Source: Collybia mongolica (taxonomy: Eukaryota > Basidiomycota > Agaricomycetes > Agaricales > Clitocybaceae). Taken from it: a DNA stretch of 64,000 bases. Numbering within the stretch: position 1 is the first letter of the stretch; each line of letters opens with the position of its first letter. Shown piece by piece: positions 1 through 11,312 of the stretch. The stretch covers positions 1,674,001-1,738,000 of the forward strand of contig JAAXNY010000001.1 of assembly GCA_013420905.1 (NCBI GenBank). The letters are read 5' to 3'. The notes beneath the pieces were generated by a model. It was not told the origin of the DNA. It did no database searches and saw only the letters and a list, made by a program, of their open reading frames with translations. The position numbers were made by a program, and so were the translations under genes.

Positions 1-463
1 ATCTGAGTGTACTCGATGGTGTAAAGTATGCCTGACTAACAGGGAGTCCTTCCGAGTTCTCAATGACTTGCGCGATTACAAGTGAGTATCATGAGAGAAC
101 TTCATACTTGATGGATGTAGTCAGTGACTTCTCTGATACATATGTGTCAAGATTCAGCGCCCAACGGATTTGAGGGCATCGGTTAGCATTTGATTATGTG
201 TGGGATATGGAGTTGGCGCATCTAGGGAAAGCAACAGGTGTTAGCGTTGTAATTACTGTTGAAAAATATCATTTAAAGGCGAGGGAACGAGTGCGGTCAA
301 TTCTCATACCATAGCATGGTTCAAGCTTAGCTCATGAAGTAGCGCAACAGAAGGGAAGTGCTGACTTCGATGCTAGTTTCAGGGCGTACGAGCAGGCGAC
401 AGAAATGGATAAGTCAGAGATCGGGCTGCCCAGATGTATCCCCTTGATTACTGTCAAGGTATG
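1..463. other. Intergenic, no gene seen
   Basis: I see no convincing coding region or RNA gene here. It lies downstream of the minus-strand pseudouridine synthase gene and presumably holds that gene's 3' UTR. Confidence 0.5.
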
Positions 464-2038
464 TTACTCGTTTCCATCAAAATCGTCGTCACTTGCGCCC
501 ACAGCTGCCTTCCGCCGTTCGTTCCTTCTAAGGCCTTTCCCGAGTCGCCACCGCTCATTCGTCACCTCCACGGTATCTAGTCTGCTTCGACGTAGTAGAG
601 GTACATATTTTTCTTGACCTGTCCGTTTGTACGTCCCACCGCCGAGCGGAATGAGTAATTTGGCAAGTGTCGCGGACGCGGGAGTTTCAGTGACCGGCTT
701 TGATGATGGCGGGAGGTGGAACCTCGAAGCTGCCGTGAGGAAGTGATCGTTGAGAGCGGTGTAAATCTGCGACCGTGTATGAATGGAATGTAGTTGTTGG
801 TAGAGGTCTGTTCCTCCGTTGACGATTCCATTGGCGTTTCCTTTCGAAATACAACTATCCTCTGATGGCGTTGTTCGCCAGTTCAGATCACTTTCGGGAT
901 ACCCACAGTCCCAAAGCATCAAAGGGAGTGCGTCAGCCATCTGATATTCCGGTTTGCGGTTAACGATTTCGATCGCCCCATCAGTCGAGCCCACCTCCAC
1001 CTCCAATCCGTCCTCAACATTCATCAACGATGTGACCACGGAAGGGTCTTCCAGTCCCGACCCCACCATAAATAGGATAGCCATAATATGCCTAACTTGA
1101 TGGTAGAGGAACGCGCTGCCAATTAGATTGAGGACATACATCCCTGTTTCTCTGTCAGCTTTTAGTGGCTCAATATCAGCCCGCATAACCTTCCGTCGGA
1201 ACATCGTAATCTGCTTGGCTGGGTCCAGCTTGCATAAATTACGAAAATCGTGTTCCCCGACGAGACGAGAAGCAGCAGCCCTCATCCGATCGATATCCAA
1301 ACCAGGGCCTGGGAGGGTTTTGGGAGAGAAGAAATATTTATAATGTCGGAACGTGCAGGAAAATCGAGCGGAGAATGTGTCTGAAACCGGAGACCAGGCG
1401 AGAATTCGTATTGTCGGAGGGAGGAGGCGGTTGATCATGGAAAGATAGTCGTGTTCCGATCTTGCAGGGGACTGTAGATTTGAATTAGACTGGGGGACGT
1501 CCAGGTCACCTTCGTCAAAGTCAAACTCAAGGCCTGGTATCTGTTCACCATCTTCAACGCTCGTAGACGGTGTCATCGCAGGGGCAGGTCCGTCGTCTGT
1601 CGCAGAGGGGTTAGGCTGCGTCATCTGCGTTTTATCCTCGCCAGATCCAAGGGCACTCCTGATCCATAGTGAGATAACTTGCCCAGCTGCACTTACCCCT
1701 CTGTCTGTGCGTCCACACTTCTCCCATCCACACCCACCAAATCCGCCTGCAGCATCGACAAGTTTGGCCTTCGCCATTGCGTCAAACAAGACACCTTCCA
1801 CAGTTGGAAGGGATGTCTTCATATTCTGAAACGCCAGCCCTCCATATTCCCAGCCAGAGTAGCAAAATTTGAGGGCAATTTTTCGACGGGCATGGGTGGC
1901 AAAATCGAACGTTTTCTTGTTCCTCAATTTTGGTGATGGAGGACGTTGTTTCGGACGAGTGCTCCGATGTTCAAGTTCAGACAGGCGAGAAATGAGATCT
2001 TCTCGCGACCAGCCTTCATATGTTGATGGAGAGGCCAT
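464..2038 (-). CDS. DEG1: tRNA pseudouridine synthase, TruA family (Deg1/Pus3-like)
   Basis: This enzyme converts uridine to pseudouridine in the tRNA anticodon arm (positions 38/39 for the Deg1/Pus3 group). It is a single-exon gene of 524 residues. The TruA core begins near residue 52 (RKIALKFCYSGWEYGGLAFQ), and the catalytic-aspartate motif CGRTDRGVSA follows with Asp at about 112. The later signature SAFLYHQVRHIMAIL is also present. An acidic, proline- and serine-rich insert at about 130-215 separates the first catalytic block from the rest and is probably a disordered fungal expansion. The reading frame is open 70 codons further upstream, but I chose the ATG at 2038: it opens a charged helical segment (MASPSTYEGW...) and the upstream extension has no recognisable family sequence. 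The family is certain; Deg1/Pus3 rather than Pus1 is inferred from the motifs. Confidence 0.88.
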   Translation of the reverse strand: MASPSTYEGWSREDLISRLSELEHRSTRPKQRPPSPKLRNKKTFDFATHARRKIALKFCYSGWEYGGLAFQNMKTSLPTVEGVLFDAMAKAKLVDAAGGFGGCGWEKCGRTDRGVSAAGQVISLWIRSALGSGEDKTQMTQPNPSATDDGPAPAMTPSTSVEDGEQIPGLEFDFDEGDLDVPQSNSNLQSPARSEHDYLSMINRLLPPTIRILAWSPVSDTFSARFSCTFRHYKYFFSPKTLPGPGLDIDRMRAAASRLVGEHDFRNLCKLDPAKQITMFRRKVMRADIEPLKADRETGMYVLNLIGSAFLYHQVRHIMAILFMVGSGLEDPSVVTSLMNVEDGLEVEVGSTDGAIEIVNRKPEYQMADALPLMLWDCGYPESDLNWRTTPSEDSCISKGNANGIVNGGTDLYQQLHSIHTRSQIYTALNDHFLTAASRFHLPPSSKPVTETPASATLAKLLIPLGGGTYKRTGQEKYVPLLRRSRLDTVEVTNERWRLGKGLRRNERRKAAVGASDDDFDGNE

Positions 2039-5000
2039 TACGCGTCGATGAATAGATAGAGGGCCCTTTGATACAAGGCCAAGAGTCATATAACCACCGT
2101 GAATGGGGATCGGAAATTGGAAATTTATTGACAGATGGGCCAAATAAACCAATTCGTACACGCTCCACACAAATTTCTTGCATGTATGAATGCCATTCCT
2201 TGAGTACGGCCTCCCCTCTTTCCTAATCACTCTTATAATGGTAGACAATTCGTTATGCAGAGCATCACCTGTACGCTATGCACAACAAGCCAGCACAAAA
2301 CTACCCATTGCCTGTGCCCCGGCACGAGTTCGCCGCGGCATGCCTACCCACCGCAGTGTGCCCGTACAGCAACACAGGCCTGCCCCAACACCTGTACCCC
2401 GGCACGAACCTGGGCCGCCACGGTGAGCCCGTACACTACCACCATACTCCCTTAACAGTACACCAGCACGAGCCCAGTGTGCCACCACCGATCCATGATT
2501 TAGTACGAACATGACCCATCACCTCAGGTCCGTATGCTAGCACGAATTCACTATGCCGCCACTAGTTCATGATGTGTGACACCACACGAACACGGCGACT
2601 ACCTCATGTCTACAATATATCCTGGTACAAACTGCCCAACGCTCATATGCCAACTCGGACGTGACCATCACCGCATGCCTGCACGCCAACACCAATTCGC
2701 AAGGGCACCGCCGGTTTATATCATCACGCGAAGGTGACCCACTTCCAGGCCGGCACTAAAAACCAAAATCAATCTTTTGAGTTGTAAGTCTTCATAGGAT
2801 AATACCTTTTTCGGGGTTCGTGTTCCAACACGAAGCTTGACCAAAACAAAAGAGTCGTAACCCGGAATGAAGCCAGACAACCATCATCTGCATCACGCCT
2901 ACCCACCCGACACATGCACCTAACGCAACTCGCCCCACCCCTATCACATCGGTACCCAGAGCCACAGCAAAAGAGGTTCATATCGATTATATCAGAGGCC
3001 TACCTACGACATCGGAGATGTGTATGTCTACGTCGACGTCTAGATGTAACGGATGGTTTGTCTATGGAGGGTGAATAGGACGGTGGTCATGGGTTTCGAA
3101 TGTGTACGGGTTGTGGCTAAGAGGGGCGCGGACGGGAAACTACGGGTGGCTATCGTATAAGATGAGAAGCGATTCAACGATAGAGCGAGAACGTGACAGA
3201 AGTAAGGGCTCAAAATTAACGGCGGCGGCCACCTCTCATAAGAAAGTGGCAGGTTTGGGAAGAGCCCGCAAATATCAGTCCCGTTCAAGTCCAGTCTTTG
3301 TTCCGCACGGGTCGTCGAACGAGATATTCGTCTCCTTCAGACGTTACCCCGAGGGCGTTTCGCAGCGCTCGCAATATTGGTTATTTTCATGATTTTCTAC
3401 ATGATGTTCGCCTATTGCCCCTAAGACTCCATCAATGCATCACTCAACAACCCAGACCTCGGCGCGTTCCTGAACACAGCACTCAATCACACATCCTCGC
3501 AATTAATTCACTATTGCCGGAAGGTTTCCAACAACACTGATAGGGATGTGCAATCACAATCAAGTACCTTTGAGCTGTGTGGTCAGGATCAAGATTGCTA
3601 CGTGTCCGTCGAACCTCACTCTTAATTGAGCAAGTTTTGGCAATCAGGCCAAAATACATTCATCCCAGACTTTACAGTAAAGGATGATTATGCTTATATT
3701 TATATATGGCGCATGGGGATCAACCCAACCACGGCACTTTAAGCCACACAAGCTGGAAATTGACATTCACCTGGCATATACTTTAGGCCACGCAGGGTTA
3801 CTCTTCATCCATTGCGTTATCAACTGCGTCTTGTCGCGACTGTGGCCGAGCCACGACGTAATTATCATCCGCCCTGACCGTACGAGTATGTCGTGTGACC
3901 TTGCTCTTGTTCCCGACAGATGTCATTATAAATAACAAGAGTTGCTGTACATCGCTTGATACTATACATTCGAGATATATACTGATCGGGTTTTGCAAAT
4001 CGGCCTTGATTTACACAACAACTTAACCGGGGACTGATTGCTCACAGGTCAAGTGTTTTTATGCCTCTTGTATTAGAGATTTTTTGCACCTGCCAGAAAA
4101 CATCAATAAGTTTGTGAGATGAGGTTATTAATGGGTGATTGGAGCCAAGCCCCAACAAATCATGAGATCATACTCTGTTTTAGCCTAGCACAGGGTTATC
4201 TTTAATTTCTTTATTCATACATAGTGTTGCCACTTGCAGGCATTGGTGCAGGAACTACTGGACATATTACTGTGTATAGTGTTGGGCAGGAGTGTGCCGG
4301 GAAAAGGTGTGGAGCCGGATTTGTTTTTTGAGTCTCACTTAGCTTCTCCCCGAGATTATAGGAAATTCCAAGGTGCAAAACATTTCTATTAGAGCTCTTT
4401 TGCAATATTTCTTACAGGAAACTGGGTGTGACAAATAGACATGGTTTCCTGGCCGAAATTTAACTCTGCCCCATCAACACCCTTCCTGTCAAGCGATTTG
4501 ACGTGTTGCCATCAAAATTGAGCGGTTGCTGCAACTAAGGTTGGTGTGACCCGAGCAGTATGATTTTTGCGGAACCCAGTAAAAATGGAATTGCACACCA
4601 CCATCCACCTTCCCCTTACTTTAAAGTATTAAAACTAGAGGTTATTAAAGCTGTGATATTGGGCTTGTGGTTGGTGCAAGAATTAAAGGATTATCTCATG
4701 TGGATGTCAAGTAATTCACTAATCTTGTAAAATTTGCAAAGCTCGATCAGTGATAGTAGCGTTGGTTCCCATCAAATCACGGTGCATGTTTACAAAGTTT
4801 ACTATATTTGAGACTTGGTGATCCCAATACTTCGGAAATGCCCGTGATGCCTGGTGGGACAGTCCTTGCTAGTCGGACTGACGGGTTACCCTCATCTCAC
4901 TAGAGACTCAGCTAGACTCAATACGCTCGACCCAAAATAATACCACATTGTACGTACGTGGTTCCCAGCTCGTGACTATGCTATAGCATCAGCTTTGTAC

Positions 5001-5436
5001 AGTGTCATAACACACGTTCGCGCGTCCGCATCAATGCTCACCAGGTTCCTGTTCACACGTCATCTAACTTAAGCCCTCCCGCTGCGAGTGAAAACAAGGC
5101 GATAATAGCCCTCACCAGACTGGGCATTCGATTCACGCCGACCTAACGACCACTAGGCTCAATGTCAATCAAGTTACCACCGTATTTAGGTTGCCGTGGA
5201 AGCATCCGCTTGTCATGATTAACATCTGCATATACGTATCCTATTAAGTCTGCGATTGTCAAACAATATCTGATTCTATCAGAGTATGTATATGGCGTTT
5301 GCTGCCTTTCCTTGACATATCCTTTCCCTTAATATTACTACCAAAGCCCTTGCTCCGCCCTGTCTACGAAGCCCACCAAACTGCCGATCTAATAACTCAA
5401 CTTCGTTCCCGAGTAGTGTTTGCTCAAGGCACGACC
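2039..5436. other. Intergenic stretch without supported genes
   Basis: Only short unrelated open frames occur here. Positions about 2260-2760 are C-rich with many degenerate blocks around 'GCACGA' and 'CCGGCACGA', giving open frames in several registers at once, as expected from composition and not from coding. An AT-richer stretch at 3.6-4.8 kb may be repeat-derived, but I cannot name it. Confidence 0.4.
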
Positions 5437-6926
5437 ATGAATACATGTGAGCTTCTGAGGTTTGTTCTTTGCACATTGGCGAGAGACGCTTATACTTGAC
5501 CTTGTCTATAAGCAAGGGTGAATCCCAATGTCATTCATGCTTTTAACGCCCTTCAGTTCGCCGGCGCAATTACCTTCGGGCTTACTACTATCTCTGCATT
5601 TATTGTTCAGCATCGGACTCAGAGTAGACACGCAACTTGGTTCAGCTTTTGCTTTTCGTGGATCGTCCTCTGTATTTCATACACTCTCCTAACTATTACC
5701 GGCCAACAACATCATCCAAGCCATGGTATATGCGTTGCTCAGTCTGCACTTGTATATGCTGCGACCCCGTTGTACGTGATTGCTGTGCAAAGCCACTCCG
5801 AATCCTAGTTAACCTTGGTTCTGTATCATGCTAGGGCGGGTTCTGCCACATTAGGCATTTGCACACATGTGAGTTCTCTTTGAGTCAGTCGTATCGAGGT
5901 GAATGCAATACTTAGCTAAAAACTGGCGTAGCTCCTTTTGAGCATCCTTGCCGCACTTTCAAGCCCTTCAGCGAAGAAAATGTTCTCCCGAGTCATGAGT
6001 TCGGTAGGTTCTCTCAATAGATAGTCATCTGGATTGCTGAATTTTTTTGATAGCTCACCGTAATTTCTTGGGTCTTGTGGATTATTATTCTTATTGTTGA
6101 CTTGATGGTATGCAGCGCACGTTCCTTATCGTATGTGGAACACTGACTTGCACTGTCAATAGTTCGGAATACAACACCCCAGCTCCGTACAATTGTCTCC
6201 AAACGGAACTTATTGTTACTTGAAAGGAGCCAGCGTGTATGTACAGACCCTTCGGTTTATAAATGGATGACTTGAGGTATTTCAGTGCGCAAGTGACATC
6301 AATATGGACTGCTTGTACAGGATTTATCATCATTATTGAAGAAGGTCAGCGGGAGTGTATCCTCCTATATATTGACTAATGGGACGCAGGCGTAATCCTC
6401 TACCTTTTGTACCGTAATCGGAAGGCCCTTTCAGGCTCTAGGAAGACCGCCACAATGGCTACTCGAGTTGGAATATTCACGATAACAGCGGTAATCGCTA
6501 TCGTGTACGTTGCTTGTTTGCGCCCCTGTCCGCGTTTTGTTTAAATTAAAACACCTATCAGCGTTGGTCTTCTATTCAGTCTGGCCCCACAAGCGGGGGG
6601 GCCGTTTGAGCTCCTCTTATCAGTCAGTAAGTCATGCCCCGCCCTTTCCAAAACATTTATCTGACAATCAACCGTAGTTCCCATTACCACTGCCATCATT
6701 TTCGGCACCCAAAAAGTGTGTTGCTTCTTCTAGGATCTTCCCATTGGTTAAGCATGCAAAATAGGATCTTCTTCAAGTTTGGCTGTTCTGGAAGCCCCGT
6801 AACGCGCAGGAAGAAACACCAGCAGCTACGCCTGGAGCTTCAGTAGCGTTTACCACCATCCTCTCCGGGATTTCGGCTCCATCTGCCTCTCATACAACAC
6901 AAAGCCAACAACAGGATCTGGCATAA
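5437..6926 (+). CDS. Seven-transmembrane, GPCR-like protein of a basidiomycete family
   Basis: Exons, all with GT-AG introns of 40-70 nt: 5437-5446, 5513-5771, 5835-5868, 5932-6003, 6054-6107, 6163-6236, 6277-6344, 6390-6504, 6562-6626, 6678-6715 and 6765-6926. The sum is 951 nt, giving 316 residues. The product is almost entirely hydrophobic helices. It opens with an N-terminal NPNVIHAFNALQFAGAITFG helix, followed by ATWFSFCFSWIVLCISYTLL and LTVISWVLWIIILIVDLM. A loop with YCYL follows, then VTSIWTACTGFIIII, a basic cytosolic loop (YRNRKALSGSRK), two more helices and a polar Ser/Thr/Gln-rich tail. The pattern matches a large Agaricomycete family of predicted 7TM receptors without known ligands. 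The first exon (ten nt) is the weakest call: the conserved N-terminus is preceded by GTG at 5518, so an ATG had to be found across an intron. If exon 1 is wrong, the start is damaged. Confidence 0.68.
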
Positions 6927-7349
6927 TAATTATCAAAGAACGGGTACAGCTCCTCGGCTTATCACCCACTCGCGATTAATCCGAGCGGCCGAGATTTCCA
7001 CTATATGCAGTTTGTAATGGAGTCGTTCTGGGTGAACGCCGTGTTCTTATTATGATTGTGGACTTCATCTTGGACATCATGGGCTAAGCGAGAGGAGGGG
7101 GGCTAGGTTGTATCCCATTGTTCAGATACGTTGGATTCCTGATAATTCGCCATCGATATATTCGACCCTGTATTTTGGTAAGATGTTTTGTTACTGACGT
7201 GGATGATGATATTTACAAGACGTATATAAATGTAGTTTTTCCTGCTATGAGATGATCAAAAAAGTCCAACTTTTCATTTCATAGTAAATGCTATTACATC
7301 AAGTACGCATTATTTATGTATTGGGAATAGGTAGACTGCGACTGGTGAA
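6927..7349. other. Convergent intergenic spacer
   Basis: This spacer lies between the 3' end of the plus-strand 7TM gene and the 3' end of the minus-strand F-box/LRR pseudogene. I see no coding potential. It should contain both polyadenylation regions. Confidence 0.4.
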
Positions 7350-8792
7350 TTACCGTTTCAAGTCGAACACTGACCATCCTGGTTGAAGTGTTTCAACCTC
7401 AAGATTTGTGAGTGCTTTGAAGATTGCAACTCGACATTCCGTTATATCCCCCAAGATGCGGCCTAGAGGGCGGGCGTAAAGACATCGGAGCTTCCAGTCC
7501 AAATAGTCATGCATCCGCAAAGCTTCATAAAGCTGTGAAATAACGGCCGGTTAGATCGATATGAAATATAATTGGACAGGTACAGGCCTGGTACAGGCTA
7601 GGGACAATTGTCTAGATGTTTCTAAATATAACTGGGAAATATCCTAGTTTCAAGCGATGTAAAGGTGGTGCCCTCATCACTATTAGATCAAGCCGATTGG
7701 GGCTGAACCGGTAAACATTAAAATCCACCTTCCTAAGGTAGTCCGTTCCAGAGAAAGCGCTAAGCAGAGTGTTTACTTCGGACAATGTAAACGCGACAAA
7801 TCGTAGGGCAACAGATGTGAGGGAACTTCTTCAGGTAGTAGCAATCCGATGTAGGTCGGCAGCGAAATATTCCATTCCAAGATTCAAAGATTGTAAATCC
7901 GGGAGTTGATCTTGAAGAAATTCCTGCTGGAACCATATCCTGGGCAGCAGATACTCTACGAGGATGTCGTTCGCTGGACGAAACTGGATATCAAGCTCTT
8001 GGAGGCTGTTTGAGCGTATTTAGAGAAGATGATGAAGTCCAGCAGTATCTGGCTGCTCGGAGGAAGTAAAGTGATAATCAATCTTTATCTTTGTCAGTTT
8101 TGATGATCGTTGAAGCCCACCGAACAAGGTGCCGAGGTTGACATAGTCGTAAGAGATCTCGAAATATTACGGCGAAACGTGGTGATTGTTATGAAAGATT
8201 GTTCATGATCACTGAGCAATTATTCGTGCGGTACACTTGAGAGGTGTTGATGACTAGGGGTTCGAGATGAGGGAACAAGGGATAAGATGTATCTACACTC
8301 CTCGAGTGCGACATTCAGTATCATGACTCGTAAGTTGTATCCGAACGCGGCCCACCCCACTTTAGTGAATGTGGAGAACATGATCAGGTCGGGAAAATCA
8401 ATGCAATACCAGCATTGATGAACATATTCTGTGAGATTAGTCATTTCGCGAATAACATCTCCCATAGCTGCGATAGCTCGGAAGGTAATGCCAGGTTGTC
8501 CCAATATCCGTTTTGTAATGGTGTTTTGGAAAATTTCCATCTTGAGGTTGGTTTGTCCTCGGCAAGGTTTGAAATGATTTGGGGCCATATTTCGAACCTG
8601 CGAACGCGTTTGGTATGTTGCTTTTATCCCCTAGCCATGGAATGGGCCGTATCGTCGTATGACATAGTCCTGAGACACCGCAAGAACATGAAAATGCTGT
8701 TATTTTCTTGCGGTGACGGAAATGTAGAGTTTGAAACGTTCATCCATTGTAATGCTGAACAATGCATGATTTACAGAGAAGAGACCCTGTAG
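7350..8792 (-). pseudogene. F-box/LRR-type protein pseudogene
   Basis: On the minus strand, pieces of a leucine-rich F-box-type protein can be followed from about 8790 down to a stop at 7350-7352. The segment 8588-8220 carries an LRR-like run (TNLTEYVHQCWYC, GWAAFGYNLRVMILNVALEE). After it, at about 8130-7650, another frame reads LGTLFGGLQRSSKLTKIKI and NSLQELDIQFRPANDILVEY. The final exon, after an acceptor near 7533, reads LYEALRMHDYLDWKLRCLY and ends ALTNLEVETLQPGWSVFDLKR. The LRR segment has two in-frame stops, TAA at 8020-8022 and TGA at 7831-7833, so the gene looks dead. Its N-terminus may reach 9180, but I could not identify the F-box itself. Such proteins normally serve as substrate receptors of SCF ubiquitin ligases; that role is inferred only from the family resemblance. 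Confidence 0.45.
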
Positions 8793-10317
8793 TTCATGTG
8801 AGGGGATAATTCGTGCGATTCGTGCAAGGTTGAGCTAAATTTCGAATGGAAAGTCCATGGTTGGGGGAATGCATCAGAGGACAAGGTGCGCGCGCCATAT
8901 ACTATACTTGGCGCTGGGTTTGAAAACGGGTAGGTTTTTGAAAACTCGGAACATCTATGTCTCCCGCGAACTTGGGCACTCTGGCGCTTCGGAACAGGTG
9001 CTCAGTGTTCATACGAAGTGGGCTGTCAAGTTTACCCGAAGGAAATCCATGGAGTTTTGGTAAAACTGGAGGGAAGGTGGGCAAAGGTTTGAAATCCCGG
9101 TAGAAAACCACATCTGAATGATTGTTGAGATGTAAAATTGCAGAAGAAATTTGATACAATACAATCTTATATATATGCAAAGCTCTATGTCAAATCCCAG
9201 GTCCTAGTAGTGGCTGTAGCGTTCATGGTGGAGAGTTTGAAATGAGCGTGACAATCCATCCTGAGCGGGGTTTCAAATCGCAAACTTAAATTAATCGTCG
9301 ATCGCGCCTGGCGCGCGTGATGAACGCGTCGCGCAGTATGGTATTCGGTTTAGTTTGTTGACCGACTTTACACGCTCTCTGCCCTCACTGATGGCATGCC
9401 ACGGGAAGAGTTCCAACCACTTTACATCCTTCGCAAATAATACTCAATCTAATCATGCACAAGGATCTACCCCTGTGTGCTCCAACGTGCTTCCTTATTC
9501 TCCGTATCCTAGCCACTTCAACGGGACATCGTATCCAGGTTACATCACACATAATCCATCTTATTACAATGTCAATACTTATCCTTCACATTAGTAGTAC
9601 AACACTCACCATTGTAGTTACTTCAAACTGTAGCATATTACACCCTTGGAACCCCACCCACGCACATAGACACGATATAACATTGATCATCGCGACTTGT
9701 CAGTGCAGTGACAATGATCGTGTCGCGTTGCTGGTGCCGAGCGGAGAGTGAATCGGCTTGACAGGCACCGTGACTGATGTGACTCAAATCTTTTCAAAAA
9801 CTCACCTTTCAGTTCCGGCAAGGTGCTCCCCAGGATGCAACTACTGGTATTTGACTTTTTATACATAGGTGTCTAGGTTAGAAGCATATATGCCCCCAAA
9901 AGAAAGCCGGTAGCCCATATCTGCCAGAAAGTAGGTTTCCGAGACAGGTTTTCAAAAGTTTTCAAAAACCTACCCTACGATAGTATGCATATAAAAGTCA
10001 TCAACGTCGGTGTCGGAGGGTGGACATGACTGGACCCTGCAAGAACGAGTATAACCGTGTGCATTTCAGATGGGGAGTGAAGGTTTTTTCAGTTTTTTGA
10101 GGGCTCGGTCTAATGAGTTTGGGCATCTGGCCATCAGAACTACAAATTTCTCACGCCTCTTGCACGCCTGTGTCACCTTGAACGATAGCCCCGCCAACCG
10201 AACTCTTCAGAATCTATTCAACACCTTCCATTGGGTTCCTTCCAGCCTACTTGAAATTTTTGTTTTTTGAACCGCCTGAGTGGCTGAAACGCCAAGAGGT
10301 ACCGGTTCTGCTATAAC
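8793..10317. other. Intergenic, no supported gene
   Basis: Short open frames only. Positions 8902-9180 on the minus strand could be a further N-terminal piece of the F-box/LRR pseudogene, but I find no motif that settles it. The last 200 bp should hold the COQ3 promoter; no clear TATA box is visible. Confidence 0.35.
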
Positions 10318-11312
10318 ATGCAAGTCTCTCGCGCTGTACGCGCTCTCCAACAAGCGCATCTTTCGACGGTCCATGGAACGGTAAATCCTTCAGAAATTGC
10401 CCATTTCTCTCGGCTCTCCTCACAATGGTGGGATGAACAAGGGGAATTCGGTTTTTTGCACAAAATGAATCCAGTACGCGTCCAGTTTATACGCCAAAAA
10501 TTACTCGAGGTCTTTCGAGAAGAAGGGAACGAACATGGACCGGGATTGGGAGTTATGGACGGTCTAGACGTACTGGACGTAGGGTGTGGTGGTGGTCTAC
10601 TCTCGGAGGTTCGTATGGCAAACTTGGCTCTTTTTTTCCCATCCCAACCTTCGCAGTAGAGCCTTGCGCGTCTTGGTGCCCGGACGTTGGGAATTGACGC
10701 GTCAGAGTCGAATATTGCAATTGCAAAGATTCATGCTTCAGTGGACCCCAAACTGGATACGTTATCATACCTCCATGGCCCGGCAGAGTCTCTCCTAGAA
10801 TCCCAAAAGCGTTACGATGTTGTCTGTTCGATGGAAGTTCTTGAACACGTTGATAATCCGGCTTCATTTCTTTCCACATGTGCGGAACTCGTCAAGGTGA
10901 GTGTCTTCGAAGGTAGTTATGCGCTGAACTGACTCAAACGCAGCCTGGCGGACACCTCTTCCTCTCCACGATCTCACGCACACCACTCTCATACATCCTA
11001 ACGATTCTTCTCGCCGAAGACATCCTTCGTAAGGTTTCTAAAGGTACCCATACACATTCGAAGTTCATAAAGCCCTCGGAGCTCGTATCCTTCTTTCAGA
11101 AGCACCGTTCGACCCAAGGAGATTCACAGATGTCGAGAACTTGGATATCTCCACAATCCTCTCCAGACGGTCCCCCGCGAACAGAAGCCGAAATACGTGG
11201 ACTCATATACCACCCACTGCAGGCAAAATGGTTTCTTGCTCCTCGTTACGCTTGGGGTGCCACAGATTGCAATTACATCTTTTGGGTGCGAAAGCCCAGC
11301 TTAGAATCATAG
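10318..11312 (+). CDS. COQ3: Ubiquinone biosynthesis O-methyltransferase (Coq3)
   Basis: Coq3 is the SAM-dependent enzyme that carries out both O-methylation steps of coenzyme Q synthesis, on the matrix face of the mitochondrial inner membrane. Exons are 10318-10608, 10660-10896 and 10944-11312 (897 nt, 298 residues). The N-terminus MQVSRAVRALQQAHLSTVHG is rich in Arg, Ser and Ala and lacks acidic residues, as in a mitochondrial presequence. Conserved blocks follow in order: FSRLSSQWWDEQGEFGFLHKMNP, then the SAM-binding motif I LDVLDVGCGGGLLSE, TLGIDASESNIAIAK (motif I-post), VVCSMEVLEHV, PGGHLFLSTISRT, and the C-terminal FWVRKP. For intron 1 the acceptor used is the second of two adjacent AGs (10658-10659), because the first would put a TAG in frame. 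Confidence 0.9.

Noticed and set aside
2260..2760. Overlapping C-rich open frames on both strands
   Set aside because: Open frames in many registers at once reflect composition; no splice pattern or motif.
4211..4405. 64-aa minus-strand frame ending ...ASGNTMYE
   Set aside because: No motif, neighbour or splice support.
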